A stretch of DNA of 64,000 bases from Agrypnia vestita (GCA_016648135.1 JADDOH010002131.1:59990-123989), one strand, 5' to 3'; numbered from the stretch's first letter, positions 11,545 to 23,420 are shown. Notes: generated from the sequence alone by a model not told the origin. Numbers and translations: made by a program.

Positions 11545-11769
11545 AGACGGACATCTCGTTCTTTTTGCAATGGATCACGGAGCAATTGCGAAACAGCTCA
11601 CAGGCCCGGCATCTATCGGCGGCACCGGGAACTTCCTACTAGCGGCAGAGCCCTGCGAGAAATGAACTCGGATATGTCTCACCGGGCCGTGACCTTGCCG
11701 GCAGCCACTGGAACCTGTGACGCGCGGTATGATTGGCTGCGACACGCGGGAAGCACGAAAGAATATTAA
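11545..11769 (+). CDS. Candidate 3'-terminal coding exon
   Basis: A pyrimidine-rich acceptor (CTTTTGTGTCTCAG) precedes 75 codons that run through a GC-rich island to a TAA at 11767. The peptide is basic at the start and ends DWLRHAGSTKEY. A second frame in the same exon is also open (to 11665), so the reading frame is uncertain. No domain recognised. The neighbouring 11047-11544 and 11770-12102 show nothing else. Confidence 0.25.
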   Translation, partial: RRTSRSFCNGSRSNCETAHRPGIYRRHRELPTSGRALREMNSDMSHRAVTLPAATGTCDARYDWLRHAGSTKEY

Positions 11770-12102
11770 TTTATTTCGTAGGTCGAGTCGCCGTTTCGCG
11801 GCAGTTTAGCCGGCGCGTCTCCAGCGACTTGCATTACGTCAATGGTTTATTTTAAAAATAATAAGCCAATTACATTGACTCGTGATTTACGTATCGCTCG
11901 GAGAACTTGATATAACTTAAAACAGGGTTGAGATGATTTAAATCGATTGAATATAAGCTTTGCCTTACAATATTCAAGGCTATTCACAACATGGCCCCTC
12001 AATACATAACCGACTTCTGCATTCCATTCTACGCAAATAACAGACAACTAACACTTCGCTCAGCATCAAGATGCAATAAAAATAGTTTAACTAAAGTAAA
12101 TA

Positions 12103-12505
12103 GCGTTCACAAAACTATTTTCGGTAGTCGTGCTTTCGGCTGGAGCAAAGTTATGGAACAAACTACCTAATAAACTGAGATAAACAGACAGCTAACCACA
12201 GTTGAAAAAACAACTTAAGACGCATTTATTTAGAAAATCCTATAAAAAGCTATAGAATCAGACCACTACAACACTAGCTAATGTTTTCCACTCCCGGTGT
12301 GCACTCCGCGAAAACACCTAATTCTTCCAGGCACTCTCAACTATTGTAGTATTAAACGTTAATTCCATTTCTTGCGTACCACCTAGTGAATAAGTAATAG
12401 TAAATAAGTTTTTAGCAGTAAGTTGTTTTGTAAGATAATTTTCTGTGTAAAGCGCCCTTGAGGTGAGTAGTCGCGAAAACGGCGCTATATAAATTATCCA
12501 ACTAT
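12103..12505 (+). pseudogene. LINE ORF2 C-terminus and 3' tail, copy 2
   Basis: The translation shows GAKLWNKLP and, in a later frame, LKKQLKTHLF, the typical C-terminal end of CR1/L2-like non-LTR retrotransposon ORF2. Several stops and frame changes show decay. A tail ending GCGCTATATAAATTATC follows, a style common at the 3' end of such elements. 12235-12330 matches 1732-1835, giving two copies. Severely 5' truncated. Confidence 0.7.
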
Positions 12506-13461
12506 TATTATAATTTGAAAGAGCACGATAAAATCACGGAATACCTCGAATTTGAATCTTGTAAAGCGCAAGTCCAGTCTTAGAAGAACTCTTAAAAGCG
12601 TTTTAAAAGTATGGCAAAAATTATCCAATCTAGAATGTACTCGTACGACTTTCTAAAAACAAAACTAAGTAGGCTTACCGATAAAGAGCTATCCTAATTG
12701 TGTTACCTTATATTCGGATTTTGTGTTTTACAATTTGTTTCCAGTAGACGGCCCTGTGTTGAACACCGGGATTAATGTAATTATAAAATGTATTGATCGG
12801 GCCGATCGCACGAGTGATGGACAGACAGCCACCACGGTCGGCTAAATAAATTTAAAAAAAGCACGGCTACTGAATTATTTCCTTACTACCCGAGCGCGGG
12901 TGACTCACGTTATTGCAGTCCGCACTGCATTATAATTAGTTGACCCGCGGTGTCACGTCACGATAATATCCTCGACTGTTAATTATCTCCAGACTTCAGA
13001 GAGACCGCGGCAACATCCCGTCTCTATAGCGTCAGTGCATAATTCAACACGCTCAGAGGTGAAATTCAGATTCTGATCATTAAAAAAACAAGTGCTTTAT
13101 TATAAATAAACACGTAGACTGCGTAATCTATTATTTTGGATTATTTTAGATAGAAAATTGTCTCTTTAGGGTCAATGGGAGCACAATATGGAGTTTATTT
13201 GAAAAGTAGAGGATAGATAACTCAGTGCCGAATAATTTAGAAAATAATTGATGACTGAAAATGCGAGAAACGGTGTGAGGAGTAAAACAAAAGTGTCCAC
13301 CATTTTTGAATTGAATATAGTAAAAGTTTGAAAAAATTACTTTTGAACTACCAACACGTAAGGGAATGCTCCGATAAAATATGATTTTTTTCTGAGATGG
13401 TCAAGCAACCAGTACTTGAAATGGATTGTCCCACATATAACATTATTTGAGAAACAACTTA
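12506..13461. other. Gene-free stretch
   Basis: A GC-richer patch at 12740-13040 contains no usable frame. The rest is AT-rich without repeats or splice-flanked frames. Confidence 0.3.
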
Positions 13462-13605
13462 GGCCCGGTTGTTTCAAATTCGATCAAAGTAAGCGTAGAG
13501 TTTAAACTGAAATTTTACGTTCTCCACCAATCAGACGATCCGTTTTCGTAAAAATCTATGCTTTTATCGACCGCTTACTTTGATCGAACTTGAAACAACC
13601 GGGCC
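13462..13605. mobile_element. TTA-flanked hairpin MITE, copy 1 (PIF/Harbinger-like)
   Basis: Starts GGCCCGGTTGTTTCAA and ends with its reverse complement TTGAAACAACCGGGCC. TTA lies on both sides (13459-13461 and 13606-13608), the 3-bp duplication known for PIF/Harbinger elements. Terminal repeats of about 34 bp are followed in the better-preserved copies by a second inner inverted repeat (AAGCATAGATTTTTACG), so almost the whole element folds on itself around a loop of about 27 bases. Copies: 49550-49694, 57553-57697 and a start at 63990. Confidence 0.9.
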
Positions 13606-14296
13606 TTAGTGGCAAAGAACTTATTTACGCCACACCCTACACAGCGAGAGCCACCAGCCACCGCGAATTTCCTTTGCGAACAATTTCCCGGAAAATTGAT
13701 TAGTCAATTTGGAGACCCAATTCACCGGATCTCACTACAATGGACTTTTTTTTTCTGTGGGGGTATCTTATCGATAGCAACCCAATGCATTTATCAGAAT
13801 GAAAAAAAAATATCATGCGAGAAGTGAAAGCTTTTCCCCAATCACTGCTGCAACGTGTCGCTCAGGACACCGTCTATAGATTCCGTGAACGTGAATGCCG
13901 TGATGGAGCATTGATGGTACTATTTTAAACCCTGGCGATTGTGCTGGACGGAACATGAAATGGTTCGCATTTTTGCTCTAAGTCCTATATGTACTGCGTT
14001 TTTGACCGGTCACGCAGGCTCGGCGGTAGCAACATCGTATTTGCTGGCCCGAGGTACAAGCCCCATCTCCGGCCGTTTAATTTCGTTTTATAGAAGTAAA
14101 TTCGGACGAAGTTACGGACGGACGGACAGACAGTGAAATTATTAAGTTTGATGATTATTATCCACTCAAAACAAATCCTAAAAATTTGACAAGGGACACC
14201 CTGTACCGTCGGTGCATCAGATCGGCGGTAATAAGCGTCGGCCCGTATAAACACGGCGACAGGCGGTCTAATCCAGGCGCGCGCAAGTCTGATTAG

Positions 14297-14476
14297 GGTC
14301 ACCCTGTGCGCATGCCATTGAGTGCTGACATACATCTTCATTTGCAACAAGGTCGAGTCATCCGACGGAAATATGACGCCTCGTCATCAGGGCCGGGACC
14401 AGACGTTCCGCCGCCGCCGGAGCGACACCTACCGAAACGACGACAAAGCGTCTGTGACAAGGATGAGTACAAATAG
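14297..14476 (+). CDS. Candidate coding exon, proline-rich
   Basis: After an acceptor-like GTCTGATTAG, a frame is open for 59 codons to a TAG at 14474. The peptide includes RMPLSADIHLHLQQGRVIRR and a PDVPPPPER stretch followed by basic residues, unlike the random translations around it. An ATG at 14312 could also serve as start. The downstream donor (GA|GTACAA at 14467) is weak. Two other frames and one minus-strand frame are also open across this GC-rich island, so the choice is tentative. No family recognised. Confidence 0.3.
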   Translation, partial: GHPVRMPLSADIHLHLQQGRVIRRKYDASSSGPGPDVPPPPERHLPKRRQSVCDKDEYK

Positions 14477-14735
14477 AAATCTCCATCATCGATCGATTCG
14501 CCTTTACTTACGAAGACTTGCAAGGAACAACCGCTCAATGGACGAGCTATTTCAAAAATGGAGGAACATTTGAAGATGAATTGACAGAAAGGTAAAACCG
14601 CTCGATTCGAAACAGCCGGCGTCAATCAATGTCGATCAGGAATAAGGTACATGCTTTACTGTTCAAGGAATCTTTACACTTTTGATTAAATTTAATGTTG
14701 CTAGGCAATCACGTAAGAATGATGGACAGACTATA

Positions 14736-15673
14736 TGTGGGGTACAAAAGCAATGGCAGCAATATCTATACCTGTAAAACTCAATGTCTGTCTGTCTGTT
14801 CTCTATACAAATCTATACCGTTCGTCCGATTCGATTCAAACTTTGCATACTTCTGCTTTAGGACCTGGCGCGTAACATAGCCGACAATCTCCCTGTCATT
14901 TTACCCCTTCCCCTCCTCACGATATATTTTCGATACAAATCTGTACCATTTGACTGATCGGACTCAAAATTTGGAAACTTATTTTTAAGGACTCGGCGGG
15001 TAACATATGCGACATTTCCCCCCATTCTTTTAACCCTTCCCCTCCCCTGATATATTTTCGATGCAAATCTGTACCCTTTGACCGATCGGACTCAAAATTT
15101 GGAAAAAATTCTTAAGGTCTCGACGGGTAACATATGCGACATTTCCCCCCTATTCTTTGAACCCTTCCCCTTCCCTGATATATTTTCGAAGCAAATCTGT
15201 TCCGTTTGACCGATCGGACTCAAAATTTGGAAACTTGTTCTTTATGACCCAGCGGGTAACAAAAGTGACATTTCCTCCCTCGCCTTTTACCCTTTCTCCT
15301 CCCCCTGAAATATTTTCGATACCATTCGAATTAAACCTTTGTTTTCCCCCACAAATTTATTTTCAACTTAATCCTTAACCCGTGCAATGCCGGGGACGAA
15401 CAGCTCGTCCAAAATAAAATTAATGCAGTCATCAAGTATTACTAATTTGTATTATAATATGTAATGCAATAATATGTAATGTAAAATGTACCGAATTAGA
15501 GATTTTAAAGGAAACATAGCCTTTAAATTTATAAGAAACATCATTTTGGAAGGCATATAAATACATAAAATCTAGAATTCAATACATTTTCAATTAGTAA
15601 AATCCTCTTTGACTGCATTCAAAACATTTTTTTGATTTTTTGGAGATTGCTGCCTTTTCTTTTATACCCCACA
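14736..15673. mobile_element. TA-flanked element with internal 128-bp array
   Basis: Ends are TGTGGGGTACAAAAG and a reverse-complement CTTTTATACCCCACA, with TA on both sides (14734-14735, 15674-15675). Inside are four 128-bp direct repeats; the anchor sequence xTACCxTTTGACxGATCGGACTC recurs at 14815, 14943, 15071 and 15199. The right third resembles the 260-bp element at 41355-41614, which lacks the array. No transposase frame; therefore non-autonomous. TA duplication suggests a Tc1/mariner-superfamily source. Confidence 0.85.
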
Positions 15674-16291
15674 TATGCTCTTTTTTATGTGTAACATCTT
15701 TCCTCTCGCTTCCTGCAATCCGTGGCAGTGATTTCGTGAAAAAGGACGGAAATGCATAACAGGAAATAAGACGCGCGCAATTTTATTTAACCAATGAGCG
15801 CGCGCGGAGCATGCGCGATGGACGAAAAATCATCGTTTATAAACAAATCAATGTCCAGCAGTGCCATCACAGCGAAGACGCACACTACCAGCCAATGCTT
15901 CTGATTTTGTATATATGTTGCAAGACTGGTGTCAAGCGTGTGGATGTTGTAACTTTGATATATTTCGGCTTATATCTTCGAAACTATGCAATAAATGGGT
16001 ACTTTTTTTCTACATTTAGATTCTCAAATTTTTGTAAATTATGTGATTATTTTTAAATATTTAATCAAAGTTTTCATACAATATGTATGGCGGCACACTA
16101 CCGCCATCTATGAAAATAATTAAAAACATATAATTGACCAAACACAATACTAAACTAAATAAAAATGCGTGTATTTACTAATTAATAAATATAAAGGTTA
16201 TTAGGTTAATTCCTGTCGCTGCTCAATTGATATTTTTAATTGTGAGATGTCAAATGTTACACATCATATGCGGCTACTGTAAGGCTCGCTC
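15674..16291. other. Gene-free stretch
   Basis: One 81-codon frame (15811-16056) crosses it, with no domain. Otherwise AT-rich DNA ending in the poly-T that marks the SINE tail at 16292. Confidence 0.3.
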
Positions 16292-16477
16292 GTTTTTTTT
16301 TTTTTTAAATAGAGATGCTAACACGGAATACGTGTCACATAAATATTCTTAACATTTTCAAACTAAGCTAAACGCTCGTGCTATGAAAACAGGTCTAACT
16401 TGCTGATCTGGAGTGAGGTTCGAACCCGCGACCTTTGGATCACGAGGCGTGAGTCCTAACCACAAGACCAACAAGCT
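16292..16477 (-). mobile_element. tRNA-derived SINE, copy 1
   Basis: Read on the minus strand: a tRNA-like head with A-box TGGTCTTGTGGTTAGGACTC and B-box GGTTCGAACC, a tRNA-unrelated body, then GCATCTCTATTTAAAA and a poly-A tail (poly-T on plus at 16292-16306). Further copies are at 18988, 24425 and 35242, and a 3' end at 40990. RNA polymerase III would start at the tRNA-like head if active. Confidence 0.9.
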
Positions 16478-16508
16478 ACTCTTATTGTTGTTTTACAATT
16501 TTGTGTAT

Positions 16509-17138
16509 TTACTCCCTTTCTTTTAACTCATAGCGTCTACTTACTTGCTTGCTTGTCTGTCGGAAAAGCTTTGGAACGATTTTTAACCCTTTTCCCGTGA
16601 TCCAATCGAGCTGAAACTTTGCAGACAGACGCGTGGCGACGATAAAAATTTTCGTTTTAAAAAAATTAATAATTATAGTATAATTTTGGATATTTCGAAA
16701 ATTTTTATACTCGCTTTCGTAACGTAGCCCGACTCGAGCCCAACGCGTAGGTTAAGCGCCAAACCTGTTTCCAATAGTAAATAAGAAAGGGAGTATAATA
16801 AAAACTTGGTTTTTATGGGTTAGTTTTTTTAACTCGTAGCGTCTGCTTGCTTGCTTGTCTGACGAAAAAACTTTGGATCGATTTTTAACCCTTTTCCCGT
16901 GATCCAATCGAGCTGAAACTTTGCAGGCAAACTCGTGGCGACGATAAAAATGATCTATCAAATTTTCGTTAAAAAACATTAATAATTATAGTATAATTTT
17001 GGATTTTTCGAAATTTTTTATCACTCCCTTTCGTACTGTCGCCAGACTCGAGCCCAACGCGTAGGGTAAGCGCTTAATGTGTTTTAACTAGGAAATGAGA
17101 AAGGGAGTATAATAAAAACTTGGTTTTTATGAGTTTTT
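16509..17138. repeat. Direct duplication, two units of about 306 bp
   Basis: The two units start near 16509 and 16820; AGCGTCTRCTTRCTTGCTTG, CCGTGATCCAATCGAGCTGA and the GAAAGGGAGTATAATAAAAA junction all recur 306 bp apart. ACTCCCTTTC and GAAAGGGAGT occur as inverted pairs around each unit, so this may be two tandem copies of a TIR element. The minus-strand frame at 16752-16979 is incidental. Confidence 0.8.
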
Positions 17139-17559
17139 TTATAAACATTCTAGACACGATTCTAAGGCTCGGCGTCCCGGGGGGCTGGTGGCGGACTACT
17201 GAGGGTCACCACTGAGGGTCGCTGCTGCGGGTGACGAGGAACGTCCTGCCGGCAGAATTAGCATGCGCGTGCCACGGGCATATCGCGAGTGCATTAGCGA
17301 CGAGAATTACGTGACAACGCAAAGATAAAACGCCGCAATTAGGCGGGGGAAATAAACAATCCGCCAGATTACGGGCATTAAAGCACATCTACATACGTGA
17401 CGCGATCAATGACTACGTCTAGCACATATAAATATAAAAAAAACAATCACGTTTCAATTTGTGCATAAAATTGAGAAAATGGAGTAGATAAATGTTTGCT
17501 TTAGCGATAATATATTTCTAATATAATCTCCAAATGCCGGTTAAGACTCAAACTCAGGC

Positions 17560-18034
17560 GGAACATTCACTGTAAATGCATATTTCGGCGTTTTTTTTTA
17601 CGAAAATGTGGGTTTTTATTATTCAAGAAAAAACGTAAAAAATTCTTGCAAATTTGAAACATTGTAACTTTATTAATATTGAATATTTCTTAATTTCCTT
17701 AGTTCGGATTCTAGATAATGAAGTATACTTTATACGTATAAAAACACATATTATGCGTATATATTTTGCGTGTTCGCATCTCTATTTATTTAAAAAAATA
17801 TATATATAAATAAAGAATTTACAGGCCGCGGCCCGCCGATTAATGCTTATATTTTATTAATTATTATAAATAATGTTCAGTTTATAACTTGTATATAATA
17901 ACAAAGGTTTTATCTATAAGTTATTGCCCTAAAAAATTGCAATCTAGAGTATACATTCTGATATAAATGAATAATAAAAACCCACATTTTCGTAAAATAA
18001 AAAATGCCGAAATATGCATTTGCAGTGAATGTCC
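17560..18034. mobile_element. MITE with about 70-bp terminal inverted repeats
   Basis: Left arm begins GGAACATTCACTGTAAATGC and runs to GGGTTTTTATTATTCA; the right arm is the reverse complement, ending GTGAATGTCC. About 475 bp long, no coding capacity. TTAAG occurs near both ends but the target duplication is not certain. Confidence 0.75.
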
Positions 18035-18346
18035 AGCCTTAAGAGTATTTGCTATTTTTCATCCAAAATACGTTATTATACTTAACATAATACGCCTTCA
18101 ATTGATCGCATTGTAGGTACACGGGACCGATCAATACTTAGAAGCTGGATAATATACGCTATTAGTACGTGGATTACTCCAAGGGGGTGTTGTGATGCAA
18201 TTACAAGTTAGAAGGAGTTAAGTGAAAGTGCCTGGGGAGGTTTGCAGAGCAAAGAGCGTCGAGGCACGAGGGCGGACGACTTGCAGACGCTGAGGCTGCA
18301 GATCGGAGCGGAAAGGTTTTGTTTGCGTTCATCATCGTCAAAGTTA

Positions 18347-18490
18347 CAGCGGCCGGCAAACATCCTGAAATTTTACGGCGTAGTGGGGGGAAGTTTGCGC
18401 ATGTACCATTCCGCCAAATAGACCCAAATTTTGTCTTCTGCGCATTCCCCCACTACGCCAAAAAATTTCAAGAAGTTTGCACCACGACTG
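18347..18490. mobile_element. TA-flanked Tc1-like MITE, copy 2 (damaged right end)
   Basis: Shares the left end GCCGGCAAACATC and the body of 5751-5892, with TA at 18345-18346. The right end has diverged (CACCACGACTG), and the flanking TA is lost. It lies in a frame that continues from a GC-rich stretch at 18190-18340, which may be an unrelated untranslated exon. Confidence 0.8.
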
Positions 18491-18987
18491 CTTTCCCAAG
18501 AGCATAACGAAGAATATGACAACCTAAGGCAGACACCAGAGAAACGAAAAAAAAAACGAATCTTCCAAATGCAGTTATTACCTCCCAGTAAAGTTTTCGT
18601 TAGTACCGTAATTTGGGGTCAATAGAAACAGCGTGGAGAATAGATAAAACAACGCCTGAGAAGTTACAAATGTTTTCTTTTTGAACAAAAATTTGCCGAT
18701 GGCAAATTTTAATTATTAAATCTCTTAGTAAAAAAAAACAGTAGTGTATTATTTATTACCTTGTTGAATTATTCGTATTCGCCGGTTTGGTATTCGTATT
18801 CGTGAAAGTAGTATTCGTTACATCACTAATGAAAATACAGTGGATTAACGTCCACCCAATACATTTTTATTTTGGTTCTAAAGTGTGCGATTTTTTAATC
18901 ACTTTCCGTGCTTTATTATACATTAAAAGTTCTAAAAGTGAGTTACCATTAAAAATTTAAGGTGAAATGAAACATTAAAATTGAGGA

Positions 18988-19150
18988 TCTTGTTGGTCTT
19001 GTGGTTAGGGGATTCTCGCCTCGTGATCCAAAGGTTGCGGGTTCGATTCTCACTCCAGACCAGCGAGTTAGTCCTATTTTCATAGCACAAGCGTTTAGCT
19101 TAGTTTGAGAATAGTATGAATATTGATGTGACACATATTCCGTGTTTATT
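18988..19150 (+). mobile_element. tRNA-derived SINE, copy 2
   Basis: Head TTGGTCTTGTGGTTAGGGGA, B-box GGTTCGATTC, then the family body with CATAGCACAAGCGTTTAGC and GATGTGACACATATTCCGTG. The 3' CATCTCTATTT is lost. Confidence 0.85.
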
Positions 19151-21019
19151 AAACAACTTATTAACTCTAATTAAAACAAGTATTAGACAAAAAATACAAT
19201 TAAGGCTCAACCTAGGTCTGCGGGAAGAACTCTGGATCATGGCCGGAGTGCGGTGACTGTAACCGGTTCTCGTGATCCGCAGAGACCAGCTCCAACGGTA
19301 CTGGAAAGCGCGGAGAGGGGTGTATTTTGCCGCCTATTCGGTCAGCGCCGCGGAAAGGTCGGGCCAGTCATGTTACAAATTGCCGGGAGGAGGATCGCAC
19401 TGCGACATTGCGCTATCATTGGATCGACCTTTCGGGCAGAAGCCAGACGTTAACGGCAAATAATGACGTACAAGCACACGGGCACTCAGTGCACGCAGTC
19501 GTAAACCAATTAGTCATTATTATTAGCCGCGGCAGGTCGGAATGATAATCTGACAAAGTATTATTCACTCTTGGATTCGTAGGGTGGCCAATTTTTTATT
19601 TCTCCGCACTGTTATATTTTCGAAGACCTTAATATACAATGATACATTGCAATCGAAAATGAAATAAGCTTGGTGAAGTCATTTTATTTCCACGTAGAGA
19701 ATAGAGAATTCACGCAAAATTTAAGGACACAGCACGAATTATTCGGACAGGCAATGAATATTTGGAATAAGTACAAGAATTTGTGAAGTGTGTTTAAATA
19801 AGAACGGAAAGATATCGAAAGGAGGGTGACAACAACTTATAAAGTGAACGATGCTATGAATTTTTAACTAATCAGCCTAGACAAGGCTAGCGATACTGAA
19901 TGGAGTCGTGGTACCAATACTGGTACAATACGATTATGGAAATGAAGCTGGAGCTAGCAGATGGTTAACGAAAGCAGGCTGAATGGAGACGAAATGAAAT
20001 CATTTCAATATCGTAACAAGTTTACATTGGTTATGATGTTGAAATGTTACATTCCCTTCTAATTATTTACAGAATGAAAAAAAATTATAAGAGAATGTAA
20101 AGATGGTCTCACTATAGTAAATAGGATTGAAAGGTGGTTAGGTCGTGTAGAATGGTAAGAAAGATATACGGTGCGAATGTTGATGTCACCAGAGAAAAGA
20201 CGACGTCTGCTGAAGAACCAGGTGAGCCAGGTGATACTTGAAAATAGTGCTAATAGACGGCTCACCAACCGACGAGCGCGCACTATGTGTAAATGTGGAT
20301 GAGACAAGAATTGTGTGTCAATACAGATGAGTGTGGCGCTCCATTTTTGCTCCATTCATCTATTCCACTCCGCTATCTCTGCGGGAAATGGTGTATGGTA
20401 AGCTGGTTATTTAGATAACTTTAACATTCCTCAGAGAAACGAACCGACCAGTGAGAACGAAGGCAGGACTCGCTGTAATTAATAGTTGCGAAATAACCAG
20501 TTGAGGTATACACTACCTAGATCAGGTTATTTTGCAGTCTTGAGTTGAAACGTCCCGTTAATTTATGGGGTTGGCTCAGAGGAAAAACATCCGTTCTCTT
20601 GCCGCGCGGACTGCTGAGGCCATCATCCAATATCTGACTTATGTGATCCCGTCAAATCTTTTTCCTCCAAAGTTCTCTACTCCTGATACTTTAACTTCAA
20701 TACGCGTACGGTACATCAACTTTAAAACAGTTTCGAAACTATACAACATTGACAGCCGCATTAAACGTCAAATGAATGAATGTGTTTGTTTTTAAAACGA
20801 ATATCTGGCAATTACCGACGTCGTTTTTGCAAAAACATCGACAATAAAATGAAATTCTGGTAAACACCTAAAAACAGTTCTAATTTTCAATTCAATAATC
20901 AATCATTCGTAAGCTTTGGAATTGAGCACCTCTATGATTGGTACTATTAAACAATACATTATTTATATTACTGGAACACTAATTTAAAGTGAAAAAAATT
21001 ATCGCAAAATGTTATTTAT
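19151..21019. other. Gene-free stretch with one GC-rich patch
   Basis: The patch at 19218-19545 has three overlapping plus-strand frames of 63-72 codons; none has a clear start or splice support. At 20059-20355 and 20565-20795 further frames lack domains. No repeat termini found. Confidence 0.3.
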
Positions 21020-21297
21020 GTTAGTGTATTATATAACCACTAAAAATGTCTTTTTTGTCCACCGGTTTTGAGACGTAACCCATCTCTTCTGCGCTAACAT
21101 GTAAATATCACTACACACCACGACCATAATATTATTTACACACCAACACCTTCACTAAATACTCTTCACACGCGTGCTACACTAACTAAACTAAAGGCTA
21201 ACAAACTAACGTGCATGTTTTGCCCTGACGAAGAGACGGGTTACGTCTCGAAATCGGCAGACAAAAAAGTAATTTTTAGTGGTTATGTACTAACATG
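21020..21297. repeat. Inverted repeat built from hammerhead-like ends
   Basis: AACCACTAAAAATGTCTTTT at 21035 pairs with the segment ending AGTGGTT at 21284. The arms (about 65 bp) include a degraded copy of the hammerhead-like motif on the left (minus strand) and a good one on the right (plus strand). Two retroelement ends in opposite orientation is the simplest reading; opposed partial copies are known for Penelope-like elements. Confidence 0.6.
21218..21266 (+). ncRNA. Hammerhead-ribozyme-like core, motif 2
   Basis: CTGACGA (21225-21231), stem II GAGAC/GTCTC around GGGTTAC, GAAA (21250-21253). TTTTGCC (21218-21224) pairs with GACAAAA (21260-21266) except for one C-A mismatch, giving stem I. 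The U expected before the cleavage site is C here, which would reduce or abolish cleavage. Confidence 0.4.
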
Positions 21298-22235
21298 AAT
21301 AAAATTTTGTTAAAATGTCTGACAACAAAGCTTTCAATAATAATGACAGTAATTTTTGACAGTTTAATGGATGCGCGCACATTTGTGGTCTCGCATTCCC
21401 GCTATAATGCGCACGCTGCGGGTGCGTAACTTCCGTTACAATAAAAAACATTACCCTGAATGCGCCAAAAGAAGATAACATCAATAGATGTATGATATCT
21501 GATAATTTGGATATCACTAAATCAGTTTACTTTATTACCATCAATTATATGGCGGCACGAAAAATCACGCTTTATGTACCAAACTTCGAAGAAATCGAAA
21601 AATACAACCAGAGCTTTAAAAAAGTTCAATATCCTCCGAGTCAGTCTTATGCGGTACAGAAAATGTCAAAATATTATAAACAAAGCATAAAATATCTCGT
21701 AGTATCAATAAATTTCATTCCGTCGTTGGTTCTTAAAATGAGATAAATGCTACATTTTCAGAAAGCGGAAACAATAATTTAAAATGTTTATTATTAATGA
21801 AAAGTAGATGTATAAAATAAGCAATTTAATACTGGCCATACTCGGGAAAAGCGGTGACTTCAAATGCAGAGGCTTATATAATATTATATATCGCGTGCGG
21901 ATAAACTATTATCATTTTCATCTAAAATGTAGTTTGACGGTGGAATTTTCCGAGGCTGACGGGAATTGAAAAACTCGCAACGTCACAGTTTATCTTCTGT
22001 ATTATATTTTATTACTCGCACAAAACACGTTTATAGCCCCATTATGATTAAGATTATTTTACTTCGAGTAAATAATATTCCTGTGTATTTTAGTGAGGGG
22101 GCATCATTATTATAATTAATTAATATAAAATGTTAATAAATAAATTATTAGTGTGGAGCGGCAACATTACATATTTTTTGTTGTTGTAATTAATTTCAAA
22201 AAATTATAAATTCAATTTAAGAAAATTAAAAATTG
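21298..22235. other. Gene-free stretch
   Basis: Two frames of 75-84 codons on opposite strands (21290-21746) have no domain. Remainder is AT-rich. Confidence 0.3.
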
Positions 22236-22313
22236 TCCCTGGCAGAGAATCGAATCCCGGTATCCCCTATGACAGACGTAAATACTAACCATTACGTTGC
22301 CGATAAGCCAGTG
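22236..22313 (-). repeat. tRNA-like sequence (SINE head)
   Basis: Minus strand shows a GTAATGGTTAGTATTTACG A-box-like segment and CGGGATTCGATTCTC as B-box, with tRNA spacing. The stems are imperfect and a poly-A-like body follows, so I read it as a SINE head and not a working tRNA. Confidence 0.5.
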
Positions 22314-22462
22314 AGGTATGAAGACAGCAGTTTACGAATCATAATCGCCTTCTTACGAATTTCGCCAGGAGTAACGAATTATTTTAAATAAATATTGTTT
22401 ATTAATAAGAAAAATACTTTGAATAAATCTACCATTGAGGGTGGAAAACTCAACACGCTTCG

Positions 22463-22485
22463 AGGCCAACGGTCCCTTCTTCAGG
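22463..22485 (-). ncRNA. Hammerhead-like motif 3 (weak)
   Basis: Minus strand: CTGAAGA (22478-22484), a GGGACC...GGCCTC hairpin and GAAG. Stem II is imperfect and the last A of GAAA is replaced, so it is probably a dead relative. Confidence 0.25.
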
Positions 22486-22805
22486 ATGCAATGTAAACTA
22501 AAGTTAAAATTGTAAGTTGAGATATAAACTTTGGAATTATTGAAAAAGTGAAAATATAATTTTATATAAAATTCGATTTTAACTTAAAAAGTTACGTAAA
22601 AAAACATTTAAATCTACTGACGCCATGTAAATGGCAAATATTACGGGGGTTCCGCTGGATTAGTTAATATAATCTATGTTAAAATGAAAACTACATTAGA
22701 ATAAACACTACACAACGAAATGTGTATTCATTGAAGTTGTATTATTTATTAGGCCTATTACAGTAAAGAGAATGAGTAAACTGTTATCGACGTAGTCATA
22801 AAGCG

Positions 22806-22866
22806 GACCCCGTGTGGTCTCGTGGTGAAATGTCGGCTAACCGATGGGGTTCGATTGACAACGAGT
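22806..22866 (+). repeat. tRNA-like sequence
   Basis: GTGTGGTCTCGTGGTGAAAT resembles an A-box region and GGGGTTCGATT a B-box. Acceptor stem not formed, so probably a SINE fragment. The following 22867-23420 holds an 80-codon frame (22905-23147) whose last 41 codons, from an ATG at 23022, look coding-like but lack support. Confidence 0.4.
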
Positions 22867-23420
22867 GAAAATTAGAAAATTATTTTTCTCTGTGGTGGTT
22901 ATCTTTGTTAAGCTTGAAAAAGAGTCGCTTAAAAACAATAAATAATAATAAACAACGAGTCAATCCTCAAAACAAAATCGCGCATTGCAGTTCAATTCAT
23001 TTGCGTAAAGTTGTCGCTAAAATGGCGAGCAAGTTGAAATACTCGCCCGAGCTGGTGTACGGAGAACCGGTATTGCGGTTCAACTGGTTCAAAGCAATGC
23101 ACAGAATAATACCACGAGATAATATAACTGTACGCAAAACCCCCTAGATAATATTCGATACAGATTACATCATGCTGTCGGATACGTACACGAATAAAAA
23201 AAATCCAGCATGAAGGGTTCTAAATCAAAACGGTCACATCCAACTGGCGAAAACACAGACGACGTGTTTGAAAATGTTTTTTTTGGCAATACTGACAGTT
23301 TTATACTTGAAAAACTTCTACTGAAAACACGTTTGCATGTTTTAGAAGCATTTTAACGAAAAAAGAAATACCGGGGCCAATTTTAAAATCTGCACTCAAA
23401 TATACTGCGGTATAAACGGC

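Noticed and set aside
22236..22866. Two tRNA-like sequences as functional tRNA genes
   Set aside because: Acceptor and anticodon stems do not form properly; A- and B-box similarity with SINE-like flanks fits retroposons better.
22905..23147. 80-codon frame with MASKLKYSPELVYGEP
   Set aside because: Last half looks coding, but there is no splice-like boundary and no recognised family; kept only as a note.
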